Positions 31,885 through 43,964 of a DNA stretch of 64,000 bases are shown here, piece by piece. A model generated the notes under the pieces. The model was given only the letters and a program-made list of their open reading frames with translations, did no database searches and had not been told where the DNA came from. The position numbers were made by a program, and so were the translations under genes. Source of the DNA: Hepsetus odoe. Taxonomy: Eukaryota > Chordata > Actinopteri > Characiformes > Hepsetidae. Every line of letters begins with the position of its first letter. Within the stretch, counting starts at the first letter, position 1. The stretch is taken from the NCBI GenBank assembly GCA_017165825.1, contig CM029370.1:29908046-29972045 (forward strand). Reading direction: 5' to 3'.

Positions 31885-32432
31885 TTTGGCTCTCACTTTC
31901 AGTCCTGAGCAGTTTCAGAAGCAATGTGTCGATCATCTCCACTGAGAAAACAAAAGGCAGCCGACGTCCAAAGAAGAGCATTGGGACGTCCTTCAAGAAG
32001 CCTGGAGAAGTGTTCCTGACTTAAAGAAAGGAGCTGGTCTAAGAGAGTTGAGGCTGTGTGGGAGAATAACGGTGGTGACAGTGAATATTGACTTTAAAGC
32101 TGGTTAGAATGAAACTCTCTTTGTGTTTAGACCGGAGTTACATGTGTCTCTACACAAATCATGGAACCTACTGTCTCACCTTCATCCAGAACAGAGAGAC
32201 AGGAGGGATCAAGATGTTTGCAAACACTGCATGTTCCTCCCTGCTAGTTTTCAGACTTATTTCACATTCATGAGAGATTAAACAGCCAATAACTGGCAAA
32301 ACTTTCATAAGATGCTTTTCATCAAGAACTTTCTCTTCCCTAATCTTTATTATTATTATAATGAACCTACTGTCTCACTTTCACACAGATCAGAGGCAGG
32401 AGGGGATCAAGACTTTTGCACGGTGCTGTAGG
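31885..32432 (-). mobile_element. Tc1-like derivative (beta)
   Basis: Shares gagctggtctaagagagttg, gttagaatgaaactctcttt and agagagacaggagggatcaa with the copies at 35.4, 51.5 and 57.5 kb. It ends cttttgcacggtgctgta, a Tc1-like terminus followed by TA. It has only a remnant of the 69-bp unit and no transposase. Confidence 0.75.
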
Positions 32433-32644
32433 TGTGACGCAGGCAGTAGAGTGTTAGTGTGTGGGCTGTTCTTTGTGTTTGTATTGTTTTCACTGTTGCC
32501 TGTGCTGTGAAGGCTGGTGTGTTAGCTGACTTGAGAATAAAGAAAAAGTATGAAAATGAGGAGGAGGAAAATGAACAGATTTTAGAGAAAGTTCTTCAAA
32601 CACAGAGGTAGACAGGTTTAAAAACTCCGGGAGGACAGTTTAAA

Positions 32645-33178
32645 GAAATGTGGAGTGTGGAAGAGAGGAGAAGAAGAGTGCAGGCAGGTTGGAATGGGTA
32701 CAGATGAATGGCAGGAGTGATCTGTGACAGTAAAATGGATGTTTTATGGGATGGTAGTGAGACCAGCTATGCTATACTGGTTGGAGCTGGAGGTGTCAGA
32801 GTTAAAGATGTTGAGATCTTCGCTAGGAATGATGAAGATGGACAGATTAGAAATGAGAATATTAGAAGAACATCTAAGGTTGGACATTTTGGAGACAAAG
32901 TTAGAGAAACAAAGTTGCGTTGGTTTGGACATGTCCAGAGGAGAGACGAGGATTATATCAGGATAAATATGTTGAGGATAGTTCTGCCAGAAAAGAGGAG
33001 AAGAGGAAGACCATAGAGGAGGTTTATGGACGTGGTGAGAGAGTGGAGTGGAGAAGAGTTGGAGAAGGAAATGAGACCATCTATGTTATATGGGTTGGAG
33101 AGGTTGATGAGTGGAGCTGGAGGTGTCAGAGTTAAAGATGCTGAGATTTATGTTGAAAAGACGATTCAGTACGAGTGT
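32645..33178 (+). mobile_element. RTE-like LINE 3' fragment
   Basis: Plus-strand blocks ggtagtgagaccagctatgc, gtttggacatgtccagagga and gaagaccatagaggaggttt are followed by a second, partial repeat of the LYGLE/GGVRVKDAEI region. This suggests a short internal rearrangement. Confidence 0.8.
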
Positions 33179-34414
33179 GTCCTTCATGACTTATTAAGAA
33201 ACGAGTGGAAACTGTTACAACTACACTAAAAACTAAAGTTATTTTTTGTTGTGATCCGTTCGGCTGGAAAACTCTGCAGAAGTTTGCTGGAAAAGTCGAG
33301 AGGGATCACCAGGAGGAGACGCTCCAGAGGTGAAGCTCGAGACTTGAATTTATAATCCATCTCTTCCCAAGTAAACACTGAAGCCTGGTTCCTTTGGGAG
33401 TTTACTCTGCAAACACGACCCTGACACCGCCGTCTGAGCCGGAACATGTGTATCCTCTCGGGAATCTGAGATCGGACCGAGACGAGTTGGCATCTGAAGG
33501 AGTTGAGGTCTGTGGGAGAGCGTTGTTTTCAGCCCACATGGCGTCAACCAGCCAATACGGTTGTGCAGAAGTGCTGTTGGGGTCCAGTAATCATGTCTAA
33601 TTTAACAAGTAATCTAAACTCAAGTTCCTCTCGTGTAATATTGTGCAAATCCATCATTTTATAGGATAATCAGTGGTTTTTTTTATATATAGCATAATAA
33701 CATATCCCATAAATGATCCCACTCTGCACTCTTCTGGGACGGTCCCCTCAAGGGTGCACCTTCACTACCTTTAATTATTAGCGTAGTTCCACCATATTCC
33801 ACTGCAGGTAGGTTTTTAAGGTGGACTGATGAGAACTACTTAACATAACTACTTTCAAAACATTCATTTATGAAAGAACCCAGATCTGTTCTTTTCTCCT
33901 GGGACAAACGTAGGTAAGATACAAAACTGGACCAGGAACCGTATACTTTTGAGGAACATTTTGCTAATTTTTCTGACAGTGTAGGTCTTTAATGTACTAC
34001 AGAAGCTTCTTTAATGTCCTACAGAAGCTTCTATAATGTCCCATAGAAGCGTCTTTAATGTCCTGTATTTGCCTGTTTCCTCACCTATAGAGAAAACATG
34101 TCCTGTGATGTCCTGTGGAGACCTGCAGACACTTTTATATCCCATAGGTCCGTCTCCTTACCTGATAGGTAATTAAATATAGTTTTAATCTTTAAACAGC
34201 TGTTGTAATGACATGCTCTACACTACTGAAATCCAGCCTGAATCAGTGGAGATGTTACCATAGTTACAGTGTTGTGACGTCCATCTTTCACTTCACATTG
34301 GATAAAGATGCTTAATATAAAGTGTGACCACATTTATTACAGAAGGAAATAAAAAAAAGAGATCAGCAATAAGCTGATAATACTCATATACCTTATAATA
34401 GACTGTATAGATGT

Positions 34415-34416
<2 letters not shown>
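33179..34416. other. unassigned sequence
   Basis: 33,400-33,600 is richer in CpG than its surroundings but lacks promoter motifs. The rest, apart from the short tandem repeat at 34,005, is not recognised. Confidence 0.4.
34005..34071. repeat. short tandem repeat, about 26 bp
   Basis: Three imperfect units around tttaatgtcctacagaagct. Confidence 0.7.

Positions 34417-34482
<66 letters not shown>
34417..34482. repeat. (TG)n microsatellite
   Basis: About 33 uninterrupted units. Confidence 0.98.
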
Positions 34483-34744
34483 TCTGAGGAACCTGAAGAG
34501 TCTTTTAGAGTCATCACATATGCAAAGCTGGAAAGTCTCAGTGCTCAGAGCTCAGTGCTCAGCTTTTAAAGAAAGCTCTCTCCACTTAACGCCATTGAAT
34601 CGGTGCATTGTTGTGAGACCAACACCTCGTTCAACTCTTAGACCCAAGAACTGCAATCCTCACCTCCAGAGAGAAGCTCCACCTTCACTACGAGCATTAA
34701 AAGCATTTCCTATTTTTTCTTTCTGTAGATCAGTGAGAGATTTA

Positions 34745-35193
34745 ACATTTATAGAGTCTTTTGGCACAGCAGATCAACCATCTCCTTTGCTTCCTGTCCT
34801 CTTGCATGTCCTCTCTCCCCACATCCATAAGCGTCCTCTTTGAACTTCCTCTTCTGCTCTTTCCAGGCAGCTCCATTCTTCTCTTGATGTACTCCTTTAC
34901 ATTTACAGCATTTATCATAAGCTTATCCAGAGTGACTTCCATGTCCTGATTACAGAGCAACTTGTGGTTGAGTGTTTTGCTCAGGAACTCAGGAACCCAA
35001 TCATGGTAGTGCTGGAGGTGGGAATCGAACCTGCAACCTCTTGGTCGATAGGTGAGTATTCTACCACTAGACCATCACTCCTCATGTCTCACTTCTTCAC
35101 GCCACGTTCTTGAGCTGTCCCACTAATGAACACATTCCTAACAATTTCCATCCTCGTACCTCAACACAAACCTCAGCATCTTTAACGATGCTC
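34745..35193 (-). mobile_element. RTE-like LINE fragment split by an S2 SINE
   Basis: LINE complement at 34,745-34,892 (cttgcatgtcctctctcccc, ttccaggcagctccatt) and again at 35,090-35,193 (gagctgtcccactaatgaac). The S2 copy lies between. Confidence 0.75.
34893..35086 (-). mobile_element. S2 SINE inserted in the LINE fragment
   Basis: Complement of the tail (acatttacagcatttatcat), then a B box (ggtgggaatcgaacctgcaa) and an A-box-like end (ctaccactagaccatcac). Confidence 0.8.
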
Positions 35194-35194
35194 C

Positions 35195-35372
35195 TGTCTT
35201 TCTGTGTGGAGTGGACATGTTGTCCTCGTGTCTGTGTGTGGTTCCTCAGGGAGCTCCGGTTTCCTCCCATCTTCCAAAGACCTGCATATTAGGTGGATCG
35301 AAGATGCTAAATTGTTCATTAGGTGTGTGTATCCTATGATGGGCTGGTGGTCTTGTCCCTGGACCTGTCCAA
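35195..35372 (+). mobile_element. V-SINE (S3), headless
   Basis: V-core (ctgtgtggagtggacatgtt, gctccggtttcctcccatct) and aggtggatcgaagatgctaa, ending in a decayed gatgggctgg segment. Confidence 0.75.
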
Positions 35373-35379
35373 TATAACA

Positions 35380-35875
35380 ATATTATTCTCTCATATTCAG
35401 TCCAGTCTCTGTACCTGAGCAGATTCAGAAGCAGTGTGGGATCATCTCCACTGAGAAAACAAAAGGCAGCCGACGTCCAAAGAAGAGCTTTGGGACGTCC
35501 TTCAAGAAGCCTGGAGAAGTGTTCCTGACTTAAAGAAAGGAGCTGGTCTAAGAGAGTTGAGCTGTGCTGAAGAATAACGGTGGTGGTGGTGAACATTGAC
35601 TATAAAGCTGGTTATAATGAAACTCTCTTTGTGTTTAGACTGGAGTTACATGTGTCTCTACACAAATCACTGACCTACTGTCTCACCTTCACACAGAACA
35701 GAGAGACAGGAGGGATCAAGATGTTTGCAAGCACTGCATGTTCTTTGGGGTTTGTTTTCTGGCCAATCTCACATTCATGGAATGAAACAGCCAATAACTG
35801 GCGAAACTTTCATAAGTTGTTTTTCCTCAAGAACTTTTTCTTCCCTAATCTTTATTCTGTTTATTGGTTCATAAA
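35380..35875 (-). mobile_element. Tc1-like derivative (beta)
   Basis: A partial 69-bp unit (cagtccagtctctgtacctg) is followed by agaagagctttgggacgtcc, gagctggtctaagagagttg and the agagagacaggagggatcaa end. Colinear with 31,885-32,340, including the extra segment ccaataactggcgaaacttt. Confidence 0.75.
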
Positions 35876-36660
35876 CACTTAAACTTAAGTCCACTTTTCA
35901 CACAAGGCTAACGGCAGGGTTCCTCTCGTGAGAACAAAAACAGAGAGACCCGTTCGCCAATTATGGCCGACTTTTCTCCGGCGTGTATAAATGTGTGCTT
36001 TTCCGTGCAGCCTCTGATTGATCTGAGTCACGGCATTGACTCACAGCCTTACCCTGAATATGCTGGAGCACTCGCGAGGCCAGACACTTTAGAATCCATC
36101 CAGTGAGCTTCTTAATTTAACTAATGGAGACATCAAAAGCTGAGTCAGGCCCAAGCTCGCACGAGGCCTGGTGGGGGGTTTGGCTAGCGGCTGCATTCAT
36201 ACACCCACTGCATTAAAACTAATGAGCCAAAAACCACATGTCCTCCATGCTAGAGTCACACACCAGTGAGGAATGGGTGATGCCAATTATTTACTTTCTG
36301 GGTCAGATATCCACCCAGACCATGATTACAACCCCTGCGCTCTGGTGTAGGGTTCTGTGCCAAAGTCTTAATGGCCGTTACACACTCGTTTCATCTGAAA
36401 AATCATCTCAAAAGCATCTAAAATGGCAAAAAAGAGATTTCCATGGAGATCAGTTGCACCACTTGCAGAAACAAGAGGGACAAGAGAGGAAAAAAAGAAC
36501 ATTTTCCAAAACTGGGGTCAGAAAACGATGGGACTCCTAACAACCGTGCAGGACTTTGTAGATCACCAGCCCTTCTTCTTCCAGACCTTTTAACCAAAAC
36601 ACGTTCTTCTCAAACATACTCCATTAGAAGCTGCTGCTGCTCTGCAAACCATCAGGAGTT
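35876..36660. other. unassigned sequence
   Basis: 35,940-36,180 is of balanced composition without repeat resemblance, a candidate for conservation testing. The 100-codon plus frames have no family match. Confidence 0.35.
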
Positions 36661-36669
36661 CAGTCTGTA

Positions 36670-36975
36670 CTATTCTGTCTCTCACAGTGCCACCAAAATT
36701 ATTAGCACCCCTTGCACAGATGAGCAAGCAGGATTAACCTTTGGGTCAAGAATGTAGTGAATTAAATAAATAAGTCCATTTATCAAGAAGTTGATGAATT
36801 CATTAATTAGAAAGGAGAAAGACAATCCTTTTTCTTTTCTTCTGATTTATTTATTTAAATTAATTTAAACCACAAAAACAAGCAAATTAACTGATTAATT
36901 TAAAAAATGTCCTTCGCCAAATTTTAAACTCATCAATTCCATAGTGATGGAAATAATTGTGCAGGACGGAATAAT
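36670..36975. mobile_element. possible remnant of a Tc1/mariner-like element
   Basis: The left edge agtgccaccaaaattattag resembles the ends of Tc1-like elements such as that at 52.9 kb (taataattttggcctcaac on the other strand). The inside is AT-rich and non-coding and no clear right end is visible. Confidence 0.35.
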
Positions 36976-38185
36976 TGTCGTTTATTGTTGCTTTTGCTAG
37001 TCATCTAGAGGACCGGTTCCTATTTTTTGTCCTGGTTCCTCCCAAGGTTTCTCCAGCATTAGACTCTAGACCTAATGTTCTCTGATGATCTCCAGATGTT
37101 CAAAAGTCAGCAGTGGTTTGTGGGTCTGAAAAGACTCAACACTGAGGGTCTGAAGGGTGAAGAAGCAGTGACTGAGAAAAGGAACCTTAAATAAAGAAAA
37201 TCTGCACATCTGGAATATTTTAATGAACGGATTAAAAGGGATGAGCTTGGAAGAGCAGCGAAAAATGCATTTGATTGCACCTTAGACGAAGCAAAGATTA
37301 CGGCAATGATATAATTTTCTTTTAAAAATGTGTCCAAAACATGAATCATTTATTGAATTAAATGTAAAAATATTTATTTTCAATTTGAATTTATTTTAAA
37401 TAAATAAAAAGAAGGTCTCTTTACAGAGAAATGAATGATTTCTACACCGCAAATTATTACAGAACATATATAACGTTTAGAAATATTTATACTCACTGTA
37501 TACATTTACATTTAATTTAAATCATCATAAAAATCAACTTTATTGTAATTTTTTTGTGTCATTTTGGGCCAATTCTGTTGGTTCACTCATGATAAAAGTG
37601 CCACAAAATCTCAGAAACAGCTGAATGTTTCAAACATAACGCATAAAAAAATCACTTAATAATAAAAAAATATATATTGTTGTTAAAGCTGGTACAAAAC
37701 GAGTGAATGGAAAAGCCGCTGTGATGGAGGGAGAGAGAGAGAATAGCCAGTCAGCACTCTGATTGATTTGATTAATATCTCTGTCACCTCTTAACGAACG
37801 AAGGCTGCAAGGACACCCTGAGAGACACGTGCTAATGCAGTGCCAGAAACATCGGCTTTAAATGAATTCTGACTCGTTTTCACGTCAAAAAACTGAGAAT
37901 CATCTGAAGTCTGCACTGTGTGGAAATCTGGGACCTCCAGCTTTACTGGAGAAAACCTTCTGAACTGGAGCTTGCAGGGAACTTTTGAACCATTCGTTAA
38001 AAACTGATGGAGGAGAGTGTGATGGACAATAACTCTGAAGGTGGAGTTGATATTTATCTCAATCAATCCACTTTTGTTATAGTATATTTATTGTGTTTAA
38101 AATGATTTCTGTAGTGTTCTCCATGCCTTTGTGAAATGTTTTAACATCAGAGGGTTCTTTTTGTTCCTCATTGCTCAGCCAACAT
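36976..38185. other. unassigned AT-rich sequence
   Basis: No gene or named repeat recognised; long A/T runs between 37,330 and 37,680. Confidence 0.45.
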
Positions 38186-38189
38186 TTAT

Positions 38190-38372
38190 TTGCTGCTTCA
38201 TGTCTGAAGTTAGATGCTTTGTTCTGCTTGAAGGTTCAGATGTAGATCAGTGTGGATTAACCAACACAGAACTATCAAACTGCGCAGGTACAGAGACTGG
38301 ACTGAACATGAGAGACAACAACACTGTCCTTCAGGAAGATCTGGAGAACTGTTCCTCAATGATACATTAAAA
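38190..38372 (+). mobile_element. Tc1-like derivative (alpha) with a single 69-bp unit
   Basis: Left part tgctttgttctgcttgaagg and ggattaaccaacacagaact, one unit at 38,283-38,351, then gttcctcaatgatacattaa. It gives the unexpanded state of the array. Confidence 0.8.
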
Positions 38373-39195
38373 ATACATGAATACTGTATCTGGAAGAGAA
38401 GTGTGAAGAAATGAAGGGCTCAAAAACAGCACAATAAATTCACCATGAACAGTCTGTATGCATCACTGAAAGGGAGGAAACCCTGGGAGGGATCTTGATT
38501 GGCATCAGATTGAAGAAAGGAAATGATTGGTTTTTCCTGCTCTTCAGGCATCAATAAATCAAAGCGATGTATGAACAAAGGTCGGTCTGATGCACGATGG
38601 AGGTCGCTGGTGCCGGTCCCCAGGCGTCTCACATGGAGGTGACTTTGAGTGTGTTGTGCAAAAGGGTGTGTGGGGCTATTGATTTAACATAACAGATGTT
38701 CTACTGCAAACTCTCCAAATAATGGGAAACCTGGATCATGAGACTGTGTTTAGACCTTCTACTCTTATGAAGGACGTTTCTCCAGATGCAAAAGGTGAGG
38801 TAAAGGATGAGGTAACGGGGGAGCTACAGTTACAACACCGTGTTCATCTCAGGATGTTTCCCGTACTTGCTATAGATCGCAATGTTTCACCCTCTACCTG
38901 GACACGGATGGTTTCAGCCGGGTGTTTATAAATAGATCCGATTTCATGTTCTCCCCAAGTGGGGATGTGTTTGCAGTTTATTGCGGCGATTGCTCTGGGG
39001 AGCCTGGCGAAAGACACAGACTGAGACTGAGCATCAAAGCAGATGTTTTCAGTTATTGCAATATTGTTTTAATCAGCGAACCTGCTGCTGCCAATGACTG
39101 AGTACACAACCAACATTTATCTTTCACTGATCGTACTGAAAGATCTGCAGAGGAAACAGGACTGATTCAAATACTTTAATCAACTCCAGTGAAAA
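38373..39195. other. unassigned sequence
   Basis: No repeat recognised; no supported exon. Confidence 0.4.
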
Positions 39196-39196
39196 A

Positions 39197-39590
39197 GTAC
39201 AGGAATGTACTGAGAGTGTAAAGTAAAGAGTACAGGAATGTACAGAGAGTGTAAAGTAAAGAGTACAGCAATGTACTAAGAGTTTAAAGTAAAAAGTACA
39301 GGAATGTACTGAGAGTGTAAAGTAAAAAGTACAGCAATGTACTAAGAGTTTAAAGTAAAAAGTACAGGAATATACTGGGAGTAAAAATGTAAAAAGTACA
39401 GGAATGTACTGAGAGTGTAAAGTAAAACGTACAGGAATGTACCAAGAGTGTAAAGTAAAGAGTACAGCAATGTACTGAGAGTGTAAAGTAAAAAGTACAG
39501 GAATGTACTGAGAGCGTAAAGTAAAAAGTACAGGAATGTACTGAGAGCGTAAAGTAAAAAGTACAGGAATGTACTGAGAGTGTAAAGTGA
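39197..39590 (+). repeat. 33-bp tandem array, about 12 units
   Basis: Units start gtacaggaatgtactgagag and end gtaaagtaaaaa. One unit is 34 bp and diverged. Each unit contains gtac twice, in a short near-palindrome. The same unit occurs about twice, inverted, at 26,057-26,126. Confidence 0.95.
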
Positions 39591-39840
39591 GACGTGTCTC
39601 CTCTGAAGGACGTCTATAGCTTCTGTTTGTGCTGAAAGTGACTGAAGCTCACTCCATATAAATAGAATTCAAGACTATCAAAGCCTTGAGAAGGTGTTGA
39701 AAAGGCGATGGAGAATAATAATCATGGAGGATTCGACTGAATTGTTTTCAGACTAAAGTGATGAGTCTGTTCTGAAAATGGATGAAAAGACAGATATTTG
39801 GGGGAAAATGTAGAGAGAAAAGGGAAGAAGGTCACCAAAG
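39591..39840 (+). repeat. flank of the 33-bp repeat element, copy 2
   Basis: 39,765-39,838 (gtctgttctgaaaatggatg, aatgtagagagaaaagggaa) matches the flank at 26,000-26,060 inverted. The middle 170 bp is absent from the other copy. Confidence 0.75.
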
Positions 39841-40427
39841 AAAATCAAGTAAAATACAGATACCTGAAGTACATATTATAATCTTCTGTTCTTATATTCC
39901 AGCACTCCAGAGAGCCCACAGTCCTACAATGGGGGCTTCAAATAGGAAACGGTGACCTTAGGCAGTGCAGCGTCTTCTCAATGCTGCATAATAAAGCATC
40001 AAGGAAAGTGCGAGAAGTGATGGAGTTGCTGCAGAGACTGAAAACAAGTCAGTCATTCAGAGGGATGTGCGCAATATCACAGCATAGACAGCATCTTATT
40101 CATAATCCACAGAAATCCGGCACCGTAAACATCTCCCCACGTCTCGGCTCTGGCCGGTGAAGGATGTGTTGTTATTGCTCCAGCTCTTCTCTTCAAAAAA
40201 CACATTCCAGCAGAAGCAGAAAAGCTTCTCTCCAGTTATGTGTCAGCTGTGTGGAGGAAAATGTGCCTGCAGTCAAACTCAGCATAACATGTTACTCGAA
40301 AATGAACCTGTTTGGCTCTTTCAGAGCCGTTTTAGTGATCTGATACTGTGCTGTAAGATTCGATTAGAAATAAAGTTCAAATGTAAACAAACGATGGGCG
40401 GCTGAAGACTTTTGCACAGTGCTCTAC
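39841..40427. other. unassigned sequence
   Basis: No known repeat. Balanced composition in 39,990-40,160. Confidence 0.4.
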
Positions 40428-40615
40428 TTTAGGTAGTGGTGGTTTAGTGTTTAGGGACAAGATCAGGATCAGAAGGTTGTAGGCTTTGAATCCCAAACCA
40501 GTAGGTTACCCCGAGGTACCCTTGAGCAAGGTATCGTCCCCATCACTGCTCCCCGGGCGCTGGATGTGGCTGCCTCCCGCTGGACGGTGTGTGGGTTAAA
40601 TACAGAGTTCAAATG
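40428..40615 (+). mobile_element. S1 SINE
   Basis: Head ggtggtttagtgtttaggga, B-box variant ggctttgaatccc, core and tail gtgtgggttaaatacagagt. Confidence 0.85.
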
Positions 40616-40617
40616 GA

Positions 40618-40922
40618 ATGACACCACGGTGGCACAGTGGACTGGCACAGGTCCAGGACTTGATTCCCTGGCAGGACAGTCCAGGTCCTTTCTGTCTGTT
40701 GTCCTTGTGTCTGTGTGGGATTCCTCCAGGAGGTCTGATTTCCTCCCAATGTCCTAAGACATGTCAGATGGATTTGAGACACTAAATTGTTCCGTAGACA
40801 TGAGTGTGTGTTCGTGATGGACTGGTGTCCTGTCCAGAGTGTCCCCGCCTTCTGACCTGTGAGAGCTGGGATAGACTCCAGCACCCTAAGCAGGAAAAGT
40901 GGCTCAGAAAATGAGCGAGAGA
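40618..40922 (+). mobile_element. V-SINE (S3)
   Basis: Head ggtggcacagtggactggc, B-box remnant acttgattccctggc, V-core remnants (tgggattcctccaggaggtc) and 3' end (gagagctgggatagactcca). Confidence 0.75.
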
Positions 40923-41450
40923 CAGTAAGAATAAATGGAACTTCACTGTGGGGGACAAACCTTTGACTGTACATATATTAAACATACCCTGCAGATATGT
41001 CTACAGTGAACATTTCATGATTATTGGACTTTAGATTTATTGAAATGGTCCACAAATAACATTTTCATGCATTTTATTCATTATTTCTTTGATCATGGAA
41101 GACTTGGAGCATTCAGAGCATGTCGTTCATGATTCGCTTTTTATTCATTTTAATGCAGCTTCATGACTCAAATGCCATCCAATCTGTGAACACTGGTTAT
41201 GCTCCTGATTGATTTGCTGAGGGATTCTTCTTCAGCGAATGATTTGCTTACAATCGTTGGACAGAATGTGATGGGCACTAAGAAATCCTCAATAAAAGCA
41301 AGAGACAAACAGAAAGCAGGCGGTGAAAAGCTCTTTGAAAGCTTGGACCGTTTCAAGAGCCTTGACCCTCAACAGAGTTTTAGACACGAAGCGTTCATCT
41401 CTTTCAGTCCAGACACGTCAGGGACGGATTACAGCCGCCTGCTGCTCTGA
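40923..41450. other. unassigned sequence
   Basis: No supported gene or repeat. Confidence 0.45.
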
Positions 41451-41665
41451 GAATTCATGTCCATAGAACCTGTCCACCTCCTGCTGCATCTGGAGAACCA
41501 GAAACAATCTGAAGGACCCCTCGAACCCTGGTTTTCACCTGTTCAATCTGCTGCCTTCTGGCAGGAGATCCAGGACTCTCAAATCAAGAACAAACAGATT
41601 CAGGAATGGCTTCTTTCCTAGAGCAATAAAACATTTGGCGTGGATCTGCACTGACCTTTGAACCC
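41450..41665 (+). pseudogene. C-terminus of a second LINE type (L2/Rex1/CR1-like)
   Basis: The frame 41,542-41,661 reads FNLLPSGRRSRTLKSRT, then NRFRNGFFPRAIKHLA and a TGA. The combination LLPSGRR, RT-R-NRF and SFFPRAI resembles the extreme C-terminus of L2/Rex1-type fish LINEs; the assignment rests on memory of that family. Upstream (gaaccagaaacaatctgaag) the frame is lost. It is distinct from the RTE-like family that fills the rest of the window. Confidence 0.65.
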
Positions 41666-41689
41666 ACCCACCTAATAATTCCTGCAATC

Positions 41690-41775
41690 TAGTGAGAAGG
41701 TTCAAGAACTGGGATGGACTCCAACACCACCTGCGACCCTAATCAGAACAAACAACTAAGAAAATTGATGAATGA
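41690..41775 (+). mobile_element. S3 SINE, 3' end only
   Basis: gaactgggatggactccaac and gaccctaatcagaacaaaca match the S3 tail. Confidence 0.6.
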
Positions 41776-42525
41776 CAGATGTTCTAAGGCATGTCCCAGA
41801 AACGCTCAGTGTAGCTTCATCAATGTAACTCAACCCAAAGATATTTGCTCAAAGGCATTGTGAGGAGCACCCCTTCATCTTTTCTACCTCTTATCTGATA
41901 TCACATTTTTATATGAGTGGCACTGATGAAGATCCATTGATTACTCCATGACTTCATGGAGAATTCAGTGCCACTCATACCAAAGATGTCCAGTTGTTCA
42001 GGTGAGATTAATAGCTTTAGTCATTTTCTATGGAGCTTCAGCAGTCCATCAAATGGCATACGTTTTTATGGAGCTTCATCAATGCACCTCACCCCTAAAG
42101 TGATCAGTAGCTCTGAATCACTCCATCTTTTCCTTATCTCATCTTTTCCTTATCTCATCTTTTCCTTATTTCAGAAGTCTTCTAAGTGGTTAAATGTTCC
42201 TATCCCAGGACTGTTGAATACAGCCCCATCACTCCAAGCCATCCTGAATGTGTTCAAGGTCATTCTGTATCTACAAGGTGTTCTATGGTTTTACGGTACC
42301 AGGTCTTCAAGATCTTTAAAACCTATTACACTGATAGTACATTCCTTTTGAGTGTTTTAAGCCATGAGGATACAAACGAACACCTTAAAGAAGATGAATC
42401 TCATGAAAAAGATCACGAAGAGCTTCTGCTCTTCAGTTTTAACCGGATCTGCTGGTGTTGCAGTTCTGAAGCAATTAGAAGAAACAGAACAGATTAAAAG
42501 TGAAGCAGACGCTCTCATTTCCTAA
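41776..42525. other. unassigned sequence with a 16-bp triplication
   Basis: Three copies of catcttttccttatct at 42,124-42,171. A short stem joins atgagtggcactga (about 41,915) and tcagtgccactcat (about 41,967). Nothing else recognised. Confidence 0.5.
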
Positions 42526-42672
42526 TTGCAGAGTCAGTTTCCCTGGAGCAACTCCAGGTTAAAGCTCTTGATCAGGAACCTAATGGTGATTGTGCTGGAG
42601 GTGGGATTTGGACCTGCAACCTCTTGATCCATAAGCAAAAATCCTACCTCTAGACCATCAGCACCTCAGCTG
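42526..42672 (-). mobile_element. S2 SINE, tail missing
   Basis: Complement of the body (ccctggagcaactccaggtt) and B box (ggtgggatttggacctgcaa), ending ctctagaccatcagcac. Confidence 0.7.
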
Positions 42673-43340
42673 TAGTTGAAAAGAGCCTGGATGTATCTCC
42701 TCACACAGAGCGATGGGCTAACATTATTCTTGGCTCACACATTCCTGGCAACACCAGAAGAATCCTGGATCTCACCACGAACAGGTTGGTGTAAATATAG
42801 TCTGAGCTCAAGGTGAAAACCGAAGCTTGCGCTGAGAAAGAGATGAAAAGCTACTATTTGATTAAGTCAGCATCTATCTGCTCCAAAAGCAGCCTCGGTC
42901 TTCTGCGTGGAGGAGACGCGGGATCGGTGGGTATTTTAGGATCACAGTTTGTGGGATCAGCTCAGCCCAGGGAGATTTTAAAAGGCACCCAGAGATCTTT
43001 AAAACAGACTCTTACAAAGGTTCTCACTCTGTGAATGAAGAAACCCGGAGCCACGTTCTTCCTGATGTTCAGCTGGAAGTAGCTCTTGATTTTATCTACC
43101 TAGAATTATTCCATTTCTACTGTTGTTCAATAGTAACATAGTAAAATAGTAACAACTATGAATTATTCAGTAATTCTAATAATTTTCAGCAATCACTTTG
43201 AATATTCAAGGATTATAATTAAGTCTTCCGTAATTACTGTAATTCTTTAAGTAATCATTATGAATTATTCCATTTCTTAATTGCTGGAATTATTCACACT
43301 ATAAATGAATCTTCTTTTTTTCTTCTTTGCCTTTATTGTT
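42673..43340. other. unassigned sequence with degenerate AT-rich repeats
   Basis: 43,100-43,300 holds imperfect repeats around tatgaattattcagtaattc. They resume at 43,815 beyond the LINE and SINE insertions. Confidence 0.5.
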
Positions 43341-43344
43341 TTAT

Positions 43345-43577
43345 TACATCTTCTTCTTCTTTCAGCTGCTCCCATTGTCAGCGGAGATCATCCGACTCCA
43401 TTTCTTCCTGCCCTCTGCATCTTCCTCTTTCACATCGTCCCCCTGCATGTCCCCTCTCACCATGTCCAAACCTCCTCTTTGCCCTTCCTCTTCTCCTGGC
43501 AGCTCCATCTTCAACATCTTTCTCCTGATTTCCTCCTCATCTCTCCTCTGGACACGTCCAAACCAACACAGTCTCAC
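43345..43577 (-). mobile_element. RTE-like LINE 3' fragment
   Basis: Complement of the 3' end (tttcagctgctcccattgtc) to the GHVQRRDEE region. It ends abruptly where an S1 SINE starts. Confidence 0.85.
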
Positions 43578-43815
43578 TGGGGCAGCGGTGGCCTAGTGGT
43601 TAGGGCGTTAGCCACATGATCGGAGGATCGGGGGTTCGAACCCTTTCCCAGTAGGTTGCCCTGAGGTACCCTTGAGCAAGGTGCCGTCCCCATCACTGCT
43701 CCCCGGGCGCTTTCAATAGCAGCTCACTGCTGCACATGTGTGTATGGGTGAAATGCAGAGAGCGAATTTCCCATTCGTGGGATTATAAATAAAAGATTAT
43801 TATTATTATTATTCT
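43578..43815 (+). mobile_element. S1 SINE with an (ATT)n tail, complete
   Basis: A box (ggcctagtggttagggcg), B box (ggggttcgaacccttt), core, a segment tttcaatagcagctcactgc, and a 3' end ataaataaaagattattatt. The aaagattattatt end resembles the end of the RTE-like LINE at 10,060, which could explain how this SINE is moved. Confidence 0.9.
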
Positions 43816-43964
43816 CTCAGTAATGACTATGAATTATTCAGATATATTCAGATATCAGTATTATATTATGGTAAACATTCAATTTATATATATATAATGT
43901 TACAAATGATTCATTAACAAAAACGATTCAGTATCTAGTACGACCTGTTCTGAAACTTTTGTGA

